DNA of 64,000 bases from Liolophura sinensis. Taxonomy: Eukaryota > Mollusca > Polyplacophora > Chitonida > Chitonidae. The position numbers and the translations under genes were made by a program. The DNA is taken from contig NC_088303.1 in NCBI RefSeq assembly GCF_032854445.1, positions 14,579,501 through 14,643,500 on the forward strand. The letters are read 5' to 3'. Below the pieces are notes generated by a model. The model saw only the letters and a list, made by a program, of their open reading frames with translations. It had not been told where the DNA came from and did not search any database. Positions 24,679 to 35,263 of the stretch are shown here, piece by piece (the first letter of the stretch is position 1; each line of letters starts with the position of its first letter).

Positions 24679-25845
24679 CTCTTCTGAAGGATTAGAAACA
24701 GTTCGGTATCAACTGTATTAAGTAATATTTCTTCGTCATATGACTGAAAAGTTGTTAGGTACGATGTAAAACCTTTTGCGTACATACATTAATATCTTAT
24801 TAATAATGTTCCCATTACATAATTCATATTAAATGAGTCAAAATCAGAAATAGTGTATTGTATTACGTTTTAATGGCTGGTGCTCTCACTGAGATAGCCA
24901 GTCATTAACAAATAAATAATTTACCTCTGAATGGTTACATTTTTTAAAAATACATAGCCGACTTAGTCACTTATCACTGTGCACAACTTGCTACACTCAT
25001 GATTACTCGATAACAACGCTGGCGTATAACTCATGTTTACCAGACATGCAAAAACTGTTTTCAAAATGAAGTTGAAAAAATCGTACACTGTCGAGCCCCT
25101 GGGGAACGTTAAGCGTAAAGGTAGGTTAAATGCAGCACCCATGAACGTACGTCCACTTGTAATATAACACATCTAAACATATTCCAAATGTGTAAACGAG
25201 GGAAACCACAGAATGATCAATAGAAGCAAATTCCACCGCCGCACTGTATCGTTGTTTAATATTATAAAAGCAGCAGCTCGGTATTCTAAGCTAAGTATTT
25301 TGCATATACTTGTCGACGAATGGTGAACTTGAATTGATAAATGCACATCTACTGGGGATTTCTCCACTTTCTATACTACTCTTCCCCATACGGATTTGAT
25401 AGATATGATTTCATCATTAATTGTTTTGGTCTTTCCGGTCACCGATATACTAATGACAAAGGCAACTAAGCTTTCTTTAGTTCCACTGCATACAAAATCA
25501 TGGGATGTTTTGATGTTCATCGAGTTGCTTGAATTTCTCATTATTAACATCTATGTAAAATTCGAGGAAACCAACAGGGTATAGTTATTCCCATAGGTAC
25601 AAATTGTGCCCCCAAGGGGCGGACCTATACTGAAGAATTCTGCATATGGTGTGTACATATCTCGCCTTGTAGCATTTGTTAGATCCTGTGTGTTGTGTGA
25701 CGAATTAAATAAGAATTCATCACGTTGGATATGTGAACAGTTGCAATCAAAGCACAACTGAGATATATATTTCGTTATCGACAACTTCAATTCTAGCATG
25801 GTACACGATTTGAATACTTGTTTCACTGAATCGCCTAGAACATAC

Positions 25846-26065
25846 CTTTCGTCTTTTCAACACCATTCAAAACTGTTGAGTGCTTTTCTTTGCATGATTC
25901 CGTCCTATTTTTGTATTTTATATACTTTCCTGTTTCTTTGATGGTTTGTATTATACGTCATTTTGGGAATTGGCCTTGCGATTATTGATCCGCAACGTAC
26001 TTACTAGTTGACGGCTGGTATATGTTTGTTTCCACGCATAGATGCACTAGAATGATGAGAATGTC
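25846..26065 (+). repeat. Upstream copy of a ~220-bp segment also present in an SLC17 intron
   Basis: TCGCCTAGAACATACCTTTCGT..., TTGCATGATTCC, TTTATATACTTTC, GGCCTTGCGATTATTGA and TTACTAGTTGACGGCTG match 32115-32340 in order at roughly 80% by eye. The segment here is not followed by any SLC17 exon remnant. Confidence 0.8.
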
Positions 26066-26991
26066 CAACCGTGCCTTTATAATTTTTTTTCAGTAAACAT
26101 AATCAATAAATAGTGAAAGCCACATATGGTGAGTGTCACGTGTAAATTGAACAAGTAGTTGAATTAAATTTAAACTGTATAATGTTACATAAATGATATA
26201 TTCAAATAACTGTGCTTATTCACAGGCACGAAAGCACCGATCTCTTTTCGTAAATCACGTCGACTTTTGGCATCATAACCCATCCAACGTATTTCACGGA
26301 AAGGGTCACGAAAAATGTAATTTGTTTACTGAACGTGACTCGGATGATAACATACAGTGAGTTATTCTATGAAGTGTGGACTGTAGACTGTACACTGACT
26401 TTATGAAATGATTAGGCTACAGGACATCGTTATCAGATATGCTTATTTTCATGAGCGTCCACTCTAGTATCACACTCCTCGCTGACAGATACAACTTCAG
26501 TTGTGTAATCTGTCAATATCTGTTTAATGATTACCCCGTTGCTGAGATTGCAGACTCGTCACGTGACCACATGTAGGCTATGCCATAATCACAAGAACTC
26601 TGAGCTCACAGTTTTCATCCCTTTATTCTTAAATCACACTGTTGTCGCCGAGACGTGTTTAAAAGTCTCTGAGAGAATTGGGTGAAGTCAGGGAAGATTG
26701 TCCGTTCCCCTCTTCAAGGTGTTTCAACCATCCAGTCTATGCTACTATCTTCTTTAGTCCGATGTCATATATCTGACACCCATTCAGATACTAAAGTTAT
26801 TTTTCAATTCTTAAACTTATCACTTCCGGAATTTCGGTCAGAGAATAAAAAGATTTGGCAATGCACCGTCTTTAGGAATACAAATAAAAAATTCAGATGA
26901 AATCGGATGTTCCAGGAAAAACTGACGCAATCACGTGGTCTGGAAAATTTTAGTTGGAAGTTTGTCCTATTTCTTGCCCTCCCCTGTTAAA

Positions 26992-26994
<3 letters not shown>

Positions 26995-27076
<82 letters not shown>

Positions 27077-27117
27077 TATACAGCTATATAAAAATCAGAA
27101 AGCCATATGTTAAAGCC

Positions 27118-27184
<67 letters not shown>

Positions 27185-27225
27185 TTTAACATATGGCTTT
27201 ATGACTTTTATATAGCTGTATAGCT
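26995..27225. repeat. AT microsatellites within a large inverted repeat
   Basis: Two (AT)n tracts (about 26995-27073 and 27119-27180) flank or are flanked by GCTATACAGCTATATAAAA...GCCATATGTTAAAGCC (from 27075), mirrored by GGCTTTAACATATGGC...TTTTATATAGCTGTATAGC (to 27225). The non-AT arms are about 45 bp each and nearly perfect, and together with the second AT tract they could form a very long hairpin or cruciform. Confidence 0.9.
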
Positions 27226-27463
27226 GGGGGTCGCCGTGCAAACCAGCCGATACGCTACAAGTACATCAAAACTGACATATTTTTTTTATTGTGGGTTATC
27301 TTGGCTGTACCAAATGGCTGTCACTTTGCTGTGGTAATAAAGTACCTTGTCACGCTGTTGTCGCTATACCTTGGGGGGGGGGGGTTACATTTTTTTTCGA
27401 CTATTAAATGTTGTTTGCATTGTAATAGTTTAGTTTTGTGAAAAAATTCTACTAAATAAGTAA

Positions 27464-30400
27464 ATGTATTTTCAGGTACTGTTTTCCAAGTTCTTTCTAC
27501 GATTGCTTAAAATTTTGGTGTTTTGCTGTTTTCCCTATATCACTCCATATGTTGTAGTGCCTGTACTTTGCTCTTACCGCTGGGCTATTGCTTTCGTGGT
27601 GTTTATCGGTTGTGTGTTTATCACGGCTCTGAGAGTAGACTTAAGTTTGGCCATAGTTTGCATGGTCAAAGAACCAAACAGGACTATCCAGTATTCAGCC
27701 AATGCAACAACAGTTACAGCAGAGAACGCATCTGCGCCTACGGTGTGGTTGACATTCGATGATGTATACAACGATAATAATACAAACATTGGCAATAATG
27801 ACGGATGTAGAGCGAATTTCGGGGAAAGGTCAGAAGATGTAAGTATGCTGCTATTTTATCCTGAGTATACATCGCTGTTACAAATCTACATTGGACCCGT
27901 TTGTTTGACAGAAAGACTGAAAAGCGTAATGGGGGAACTTTTCCCGCTTGAAGTAAGACGGGCCAAAGATATGTTGTCTGTTTCTCATTTATGCCTTTGC
28001 GATGACGTTTTGTGAGCAAACTGATGCCATATCCTGTAATTCATTGCAGCAGAGTATAGGTCAGTTGATCCAAGCCGCCATAGTGCAGGAAAAGGTAGCG
28101 GTACCGACTGAAGAACGTTAAACTTGTTATAACAAGCACAAAGGAATACAGTTGATCAAAATCACCGAGTGGAGCCTAACATTATAAAGTCATAATTGAA
28201 TGATCTGAGTGCTTGACAAAATACCTGACTGCTATGCATATAGCGGTGAACCTATCGAGGTAAAAGTGAAGAAAAATTTTCCAGTTTTCTGGACCGAAAG
28301 GACATTTTATTTGTGAACACACATTCCTTTGGGAACAGTGACTGCAACAAATTCGGACGTGTAAGAAATTTCGCTCAGTGACGTCATTACATCATCAGTT
28401 TGGCTATGAGGTGGACCTACATGTCCAAGGCCTTAAGATCTAAATATTTATTTCGGTCATTTATATTAATAACACTGTTATATTACACTGTTATATTACT
28501 GGATTATTCGATTGTTTAAGGAAGACATAGGCGAGTTTGAGTGGGACAAGCCTCTCCAGTCGGAGGTGCTCTCTGCCTTCTTCTATGGCTACGTCATTAC
28601 ACAGATTCTGGGTGGTTGGCTCGCCAGAAAGTACGGCTGTCGCCTAATTCTGGGAATCGGAATGTTGTTGTCAGCCCTGGCAACGGCCTTGTTTCCGATC
28701 TGCGCTCGCACTCACATATACCTCGTGTTCGCCAATAGGTTTATCACAGGACTGGGCACGGTATGACTTGTTTGATTCATTTCCACAAATCCAAACAATG
28801 GTACCAACAATTTTATCTAAATGCTTGTGCCATAGAACTGGAGGTCTGCTTAAAAATTGTGCTAAATATCACTAGAAATACAGTCGGGAATATGCAAGAT
28901 GACTTGACTGTTAAAACGTTATGCATTTTGGTTGTGGTATTTACATCTATGTACCAATGGTTTTTTACAGCCTGAATACATACAGTGAAAATACAGAAAA
29001 ACACAGAGTAGACAGAGATCCTCTCCAACAGTAACACTGTCACTTCAGTGATCAATCACAACCTTCAAAATTGTGTTTTATATATGCTTCATACATGTAT
29101 ATAAACCTGTGAATTTCATGCATGAATCTGTTCTATCCCCCAGAGTGTATGCATACCGGCAGTCTATGCGTTATGGGGCCGATGGGCACCCCCTTTAGAG
29201 AGAACCAAACTCATATCTTTCTCTATGTCTGGTAAATGAACACTATAAAACATGGACATGATACAAAAGAATTTGTATTCATGCTTGTCTCTCCTCATCA
29301 GAAAACTCTGTGAACAAACTTATATATACAATTCTGTAATGGTTGTTGTTGCCAGTCTTGTATTGTTAAGTTTTTAAGAATGAATGACTAAGACTTTCAG
29401 TCAAACTATTGTAAGAGCTAGGTGCACTATGGCTACGCTGTTAAACAATTTGTCTTCTTTCAGTAGTGGTTGTCTTTAATAAATTGCGATTTTAGAAATG
29501 CTTAATATATTTTCACTTTTATATACTGCGTACTCCACGCGTGGTAATATTGGACATTACATGCAGTTCCTATGCGTTTTCCATAGGCGTATCTCTTGGT
29601 GCTATCGTTAGTAACAGTCTCTCGGGATATCTATGTAAATATGGCTTTGATAATGGATGGGGCTCCATCTTTTACGTTTTCGGTAAGTTCTTTAGATACG
29701 CTAACTGTGTGAGCCTGCTTAGCATCACTTCTGTACATGTTAATGTACACTTCTGTTAATACATTTTATTACAGAGCTTTATAATTTACAGCCTTGACAC
29801 GATTTCGTTTCCTTTAGTAACGTGTCGAAGTTATTAACTTGTCAATTTATTAATTTATTTGACTGGTGTTTTTACGTCCAAATTTTTCACAGATATGATG
29901 CATGGCGGCTAATTAATAAGTCGATGTAATTGCAAGTAGACGCCATAAAAGACGCCAATTTATCAGATATTTTGATAACTAAAGATATAAATGGAAACAA
30001 CTGTTATTTATTTAGTTGATTCATGTACTTTGGTGGGGCGCAATGATTTCCGCAATCAGTGGTAAACTAAACATGTACTTGATGTACCGTAAAATTTATA
30101 GATTGAGAAAGGTTTGAGAAAGGCGTTATATTATATACTGGTAGTAGAAAGAAGTGTTTGATATATACGGTTTGTTTCTCTAGGTGGGGGTAGCATTCTG
30201 TGGCTCACTCTCTGGTTCTTCGTGGTTTACGACAGTCCGGCGGACCATCCCCGAATTTCAGCCGCCGAGAGGGACTACATACAGAAGAGCATGGGGATTG
30301 CCTCGTCACACACGGTAACATATTTACATACTATCGCTTCATACATCCCAGATATTCTCAAGGAAACAGCTTTGGTTAACATTTTCAGTTTTCAGATGGC

Positions 30401-33400
30401 TGTTTAAACCTGACTTTCCGAGACCCGGATTAAATTCTTTTTCATATGACTGAAGGATACTGAGCACAAGACTCCGTGGGTGGCCATTCTCAAGTCACGA
30501 TCAATATGGGTGGTGGCCTTTGGCCATTTCTGTGTCAACTGGCTGAACCTCACTCTGGCCACAGATTTACCAACTTATATGAAAGAAGTACTAAAATTCG
30601 ACGTCAAAGCGGTATGTTTAAGATACTGTTTTTACTTGTCTTAGAGTATAACTAAAAATTATCTACTTGATTTTATAAAAAAAAACTATCCTTTCCTTTT
30701 TATAAACGCTACTTGGTATCACTTTGAATTAACCTCCGTGTTGCCGTCCTATTCCGTCGTTTTGGAGGACAAGAGTCAAATAGATTTAAATATATAATAT
30801 CCATTAGGACGTTGGCGGTTAAATACTGCTTCTATATATGCTTTGTAGGCTGCTTCTGGTATGTTCACGATATTAATCATGTTTACAGAACGGGTTGTTG
30901 TCGTCAGTGCCTTACATCACCAACATCGCCAGCTCCATAACGGCAGGAATCTTGGCAGACAAGGTCAGAAGGAAAAAGCTCCTGTCTACCACAGCCACCC
31001 GGAGGGTTTTCACAGCTGTAGGTAGGTCCTTGAGTGTCTATGTTTTACCACATCATTTGTGTTGTTAGGTATTAATGAACTTAGGTTGACTAGCAAAGAC
31101 TTGAACATGTCAGATTTAACCAATAGAAAATTTTTATCATAGAGGTTGACTTCCTATCATTATCAGTTAAATCGAAATCGTTTATGCGGATGTCCATATG
31201 CAATATTTAGTGCATATTTCAGTTTTGGAAGTTTTTCTTTGATTTCCACCCAGGTGAAACCATTTTCAGCCAGGTGGAAATACATGTCTTGCAGGGAGCG
31301 TCATAAGACCCTTTTTAAAATGGCGGAAAAGGCATTATACATTACTTATACCATACTTATACATTCACGATTCCATGGACCAATGTATTAAGTTTGGGGG
31401 TAATCCAGAAAATTTTCAACGATTCTCCGCCATTGCGAGAGGAAACATAAATGCTGAGTATTAGCAAGTTATCCCTTTGTACATTTACATTGCTACGGAG
31501 GTGTGCACTCTCGAAGTGCACTTTAGTTTTTCCTTGTTATGGTGAGTTATTTACATTGCTACGGGCGTGTGCGCTCTCGAAGTGCACTTTAGTTTCTCTT
31601 TGTAATAGTGGATTATTTACATTGGTACAGAGGTGTGCGCTCTCGAAGTGGACTTTAGTTTTTCCTTGTTATAGTGAGTTATTTACATTGGTACGGAGGT
31701 GTGCGCTCTCGAAGTGCACTTTAGTTTTTCCTTTGTATAGTGAGTTATTTACATTGCCACGGGCGTGTGCGCTCTCGAAGTGCACTTTAGTTTCTCCTTA
31801 TAATAGTGTGTTATTTACATTGGTACGGAGGTGTGCGCTCTCGAAGTGCACTCTACTTTTTCCTTGTTATAAAGTGAGTTAAGAGAATGATTGTTTCATG
31901 TCCACTTTGATAGTAAAACTCAGCTATTAGGTGAGCTTGTGAACATAAGAGCAATTTTTCAGTTTCAAATTATACTCTGTTGGCATATAAAAGCCCTTGT
32001 GTGAGCATAACAGAAATTTATCTCAAACATTTGTTTCCCTTTCTGGGTATGTACCAGGAATTGTCTTTGGACTTCATTTAATGTTATGTTGGCATAATGA
32101 CTGGCGTCACTCAGTCGCCTAGAACGTATCTTGCGTCTTTCTAACATCATTGAAAACTGTTGACTGCTTTTATTTGCATGATTCCATCCTATTTTCTTAC
32201 TTTATATACTTTCTTAGTTTTCTTGTGGTTAGTGTTATACGTCGTTTTGGAAATTGGCCTTGCGATTATTGACCTGGAACGTCCTTACTGGTTGGCGGCT
32301 GATACACGCATGTCTGCTTCGACGCATATATTTATGTTTATTCTCAGCATTCATTGGTTCGGGAGCGTTTCTCGTTGCTGCTGGATTTGTAAACTGTGAT
32401 TGGCGTTGGGAAGCTGTCATCTTTCTGGCAGTAGCCAATGGTTTTCTCGGACTCACCAGGGGCGGCTGCATGGTTAATCACGTGGACTTTGGTCGCAGGT
32501 AAGCGCATGCGCTCCAGTATATGCAAGAATGTAGGCTTTTGATATTGTAAGATATGTTTCACGATTTGTTGCCATTGCCAATGCCATTACGTTTACTGCT
32601 GCAATTAGTCAATATTCTTTATGACAACAGGTTAAAATGCAATATGTACGCTGGGAGTATCATCTGGTATACATATGTACAGTACCGTTACTGCGTCCAT
32701 AAACTACTGCATCAATGAACATACCGACTGGCCGTCGCTGGTTTCACAACGTTCATCTATATAACTTCGCTTTGAAAAAACAGAGATCCAAAAACTCTTT
32801 CATGTTCAGTGAAAACTTCACTCTGAAAAAAAGCTTTAAGTTATTTTTATTCTACAAAGCACCATTAATGAGTTTGTCAATATAGTTAATGACTAGTTTA
32901 ATGGGAAAATGATCTTTTGATTTCCCTATCAAAAAACAAAAACGCTAACGCAACCGAATATAGAGGAAACGAATTTAGAATGACCACTTTCTCTCAAACT
33001 CCCAGACATTACACTCAAACTGTTTCCCGCCAACCTGCGAAGCACAAATCAACTGGTTATTTTAGGAAACAGAAATCAACACGATTAATCCACACCTGCT
33101 ACAATTAAATATTATATCTGTAGGGCAGGCATATATCGTGATTTCGTGAACATTGGGATGGAATGATGGATTGTTGACTTATTTATGGCTTGCTTTGGTC
33201 ATAATCCCAAGGTATCTCCATGGTGCAGACTGGTTCCAAAGGCAGCATATTCTTGGTATTTTCCATTACACAAGGACGCGATGCCAGATGTCAGACATGA
33301 CACCCGGTCCAAACACATCCCATTGTCATGCATGATGTAAATCTAAGACTGTTTTCCTTCCACCACTATAAGTTGCCAGTGATCAGTGTTTTACTTCTGG

Positions 33401-35263
33401 CACTCTGATTCCAGCTACCCATAAAAATAAACGGCATCTTTGCATTTTATAATGCTATTGAATGTTAAATGTCATGGCAACACAGCATTTTGCGAAATTC
33501 TAGACCAGAGACGTCTAAGAATTTATTAATTGCAATTAACATCATAGAATTTTTTTCTTACCTATTTCTGTTTTTTTTTTTTTGGTGTTAGGGGGCATGT
33601 AATTTTTTTGCTACTTAAGAACTGACATATTTTGTGAAAAGTGACAATAAAAATTCAGGTAAATTGGCAAGAAGCCGTATTTTACCGGATACATGAAACC
33701 ATTTGCTAACTATTACACTTTCGTCGCTGCTCTGGTTTTACTGTCTATGCTGTAATCCCTTTATTATAACATAGTAGAAACTCCCTGAGTATGCCTTGTG
33801 TTACTAACAAACAAATGAACAAATAAATTAAGTCAAACACCCGGCCATTGAATGTATATAATAAACTATTAGTATTTTTAAGCAGGGAAGTCGTTCATGC
33901 ACAAAAGGGTTTAGATTGGATCTATTTGATTTATTTATTTATTTAACAGGGGTTTTACGTTGTCGATCAGTATTATGGTGATGGAAAGGCGGGCTCACGG
34001 TAACCAAGATCTTCCTACGTGAAGTTGCCGAGGAAGCCAACATGAACTGGACTTGAACTCAAAGCGGTTGCATTTATGAGAGGCCATGACGGCCCTTATT
34101 TGATTTTTGAAATTCCTGTTTTCCTTTAACAGAGAACCGCTTAACTTAAGCACTTTTCACTTTCCAGGTATGCCGGAGAATTGTACGGTATAACAAACAC
34201 CATTGCTAACGCACCGGGAATGGTTGTCCCAATAGTAAACGGTGCACTTACACCCAGTGTAAGTACAAACTGTAGGTTTTGCTTCAGACTAATTTCTTCA
34301 AATTGAGTTAAGCGTTTAAGGATTTACATTTCTATCTGCAAAAGTACACTTCATTCCCACAATGGTTCAAATGTCTCTACTCGCTCCAAGAGAATAACGT
34401 GTCCTTCGGAGTGGACTAAATATTAACGTCTAGTGCAAAAGGTATGTACATAATACCCAAGACGAATTGGAAAAAATATTTAAACACGTTTTTTCGGATT
34501 TAATGCATTATTATTAAGCTTTTAAGCTCCCCGTTGTTCGTTTAAAAACGGATTTAACACTGGAGAAAAATTTCAGCAGACTTCAACAATTATGTTTACA
34601 TGCATGCTTGATATTTTAATAGTTTATAATCGTGTATAAATAATGCATTTTAAACATCTTGCCCTGACATTCATTAAGTATATACGTAGTCTTATCTGGA
34701 CTTGTCTCCCACCAGTAAGAAATGTCATACATAGGACTATTCGCCAGTAAGGTCGGTGGTTTACCCCGTGCACTCCGGTTTTACCCATGAAAGTGGCCTC
34801 TATCGCATAAGTGAAAATTTCTGAAGTTCGGCGTTAAACAATAAATTAATAAATAAATCTTTTGCACGGAGTGATAATGGACGAAGTTATAATAATGGAC
34901 GTAATGCTAATGACTTTGTTATCCGCCATGTTTCAGGGCACTCGTGAAGAATGGTTGCACGTCTTCATGTTGTGTGGAATCTTGTGTTTTCTGGGAACGG
35001 TTGTCTTTTCCTCTATGGGACGTGGTGAACCGGAGCCTTGGGCGGAGACACCTACGACTATAGAGCTGGAGGACATGAATCGAGACATGTCCAAATCCGG
35101 ATCCATGGAAAACGGTACAGCGGAGGCACCCGTGACTATAGAGCTGCAGGATACAAGTGAGGACATATCAAATTCCCGATCCCTGGGGAACGGTACAGCC
35201 TCTGGAGCAGAAGCGAGAGCAAAGGAAAATCAAGAAGGCCATCAAGCCACAAGTCGGAAATAA
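27464..35263 (+). CDS. SLC17-family (sialin / Na-phosphate-cotransporter-like) major-facilitator transporter, ten coding exons
   Basis: Exons: 27464-27838, 28521-28760, 29144-29231, 29587-29682, 30184-30314, 30471-30611, 30889-31021, 32348-32498, 34168-34258, 34937-35263 (stop TAA). All have GT/AG borders and compatible phases, and the joined frame is 590 codons plus stop. Family signatures: TM1 RWAIAFVVFIGCVFITALRV, a lumenal loop with N-glycosylation sites (NRT, NAT, NAS, NNT), FEWDKPLQSEVLSAFFYGYV, RKYGCR, WAPPLERTKL, LPTYMKEVLKF, SNGLLS-like NGLLSSVPY, RRKKLLSTTATRR, and YAGELYGITNT-APGMVVPI. It would have twelve membrane segments and move organic anions or phosphate across plasma or vesicle membranes. 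Oddities: TM4 has Thr where the family has Glu (GLGEG becomes GLGTS), and the usual His is Tyr. The start is uncertain: ATG 27464 overlaps an acceptor-like TTTTCAG, so a further 5' exon may exist. The acceptor at 30470 is weak. Confidence 0.88.
29846..29925 (-). repeat. SINE-A-like tail fragment in SLC17 intron 4
   Basis: TTAATTTATTTGACTGGTGTTTTTACGTCC...TTTTTCACAGATATGATGCATGGCGG resembles the reverse complement of the SINE-A 3' end, with many substitutions. Confidence 0.55.
31479..31874 (+). repeat. 66-bp minisatellite, six units, in SLC17 intron 7
   Basis: Units carry TTATTTACATTG(C/G)TAC, GGTGTGCGCTCTCGAAGTGC and ACTTTAGTTTCTCCTT. Alternate units differ in the GGGCGTGTGCG versus GGAGGTGTGCG variant. 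Because 66 is divisible by three, a 143-residue open frame runs through it (repeated CALSKCTLVFP), but it lies inside an intron and has no independent support as a gene. Confidence 0.9.
32113..32345 (+). repeat. Intronic copy of the ~220-bp segment, abutting an SLC17 exon
   Basis: It matches 25846-26065 in the same orientation and ends a few bases before the acceptor TTCTCAG at 32347. It therefore includes the polypyrimidine/branch region of intron 7. Confidence 0.8.
33455..33765 (+). repeat. Family D copy in SLC17 intron 8
   Basis: It has the same landmarks as D copy 1: ATGTTAAATGTCATGGC, ACACAGCATTTTG, AGACGTCTAAGAA, TTGCAATTAACATCA, GGGGGCATGTAA, CAGGTAAATTGGCAAGAAGC and CTGCTCTGGTTTTACTGTC. 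It is one of the fuller copies. Confidence 0.8.
33928..34097 (-). repeat. tRNA-headed SINE related to SINE-A, reverse, in SLC17 intron 8
   Basis: TTATTTATTTATTTAACAGG is the reverse-complemented tail, then GGGTTTTACG, AAGCCAACATGAACTGG, and CTTGAACTCAAAGCGGTTGC, which is the reversed B-box region of SINE-A. The middle differs (GGCGGGCTCACGGTAACC), so it may be a subfamily. Confidence 0.65.
34745..34858 (+). repeat. Diverged SINE-A 3' half in SLC17 intron 9
   Basis: GGTCGGTGGTTTACCCCGTGC, CCGGTTTTACCC, ATAAGTGAAAATTTCTGAAG, TTCGGCGTTAAACA and ATAAATTAATAAATAAATC follow the SINE-A order. It ends about 80 bp before the last SLC17 exon. Confidence 0.65.

Larger units (their letters stand above)
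23098..27463. other. Intergenic between channel copy 2 and the SLC17 gene
   Basis: No gene was recognised. It holds adjacent SINE-C and SINE-A insertions (24035-24508), an ACAT microsatellite, the upstream member of a 220-bp duplicated segment (25846-26065) and a large AT inverted repeat just before the SLC17 gene. A promoter for SLC17 would be expected here, but no clear element can be pointed to. Confidence 0.5.

Noticed and set aside
24351-24785. 144-residue frame with runs of MYVC
   Set aside because: It is a direct translation of the ACAT microsatellite plus SINE-A sequence.
26935-27189. 84-residue frame of alternating Ile/Tyr
   Set aside because: It is a translation of the AT microsatellites.
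31451-31882. 143-residue frame with six CALSKCTLVFP repeats resembling a repeat protein
   Set aside because: It lies in an SLC17 intron, its period equals the 66-bp minisatellite, and the start lies in unrelated intron sequence.
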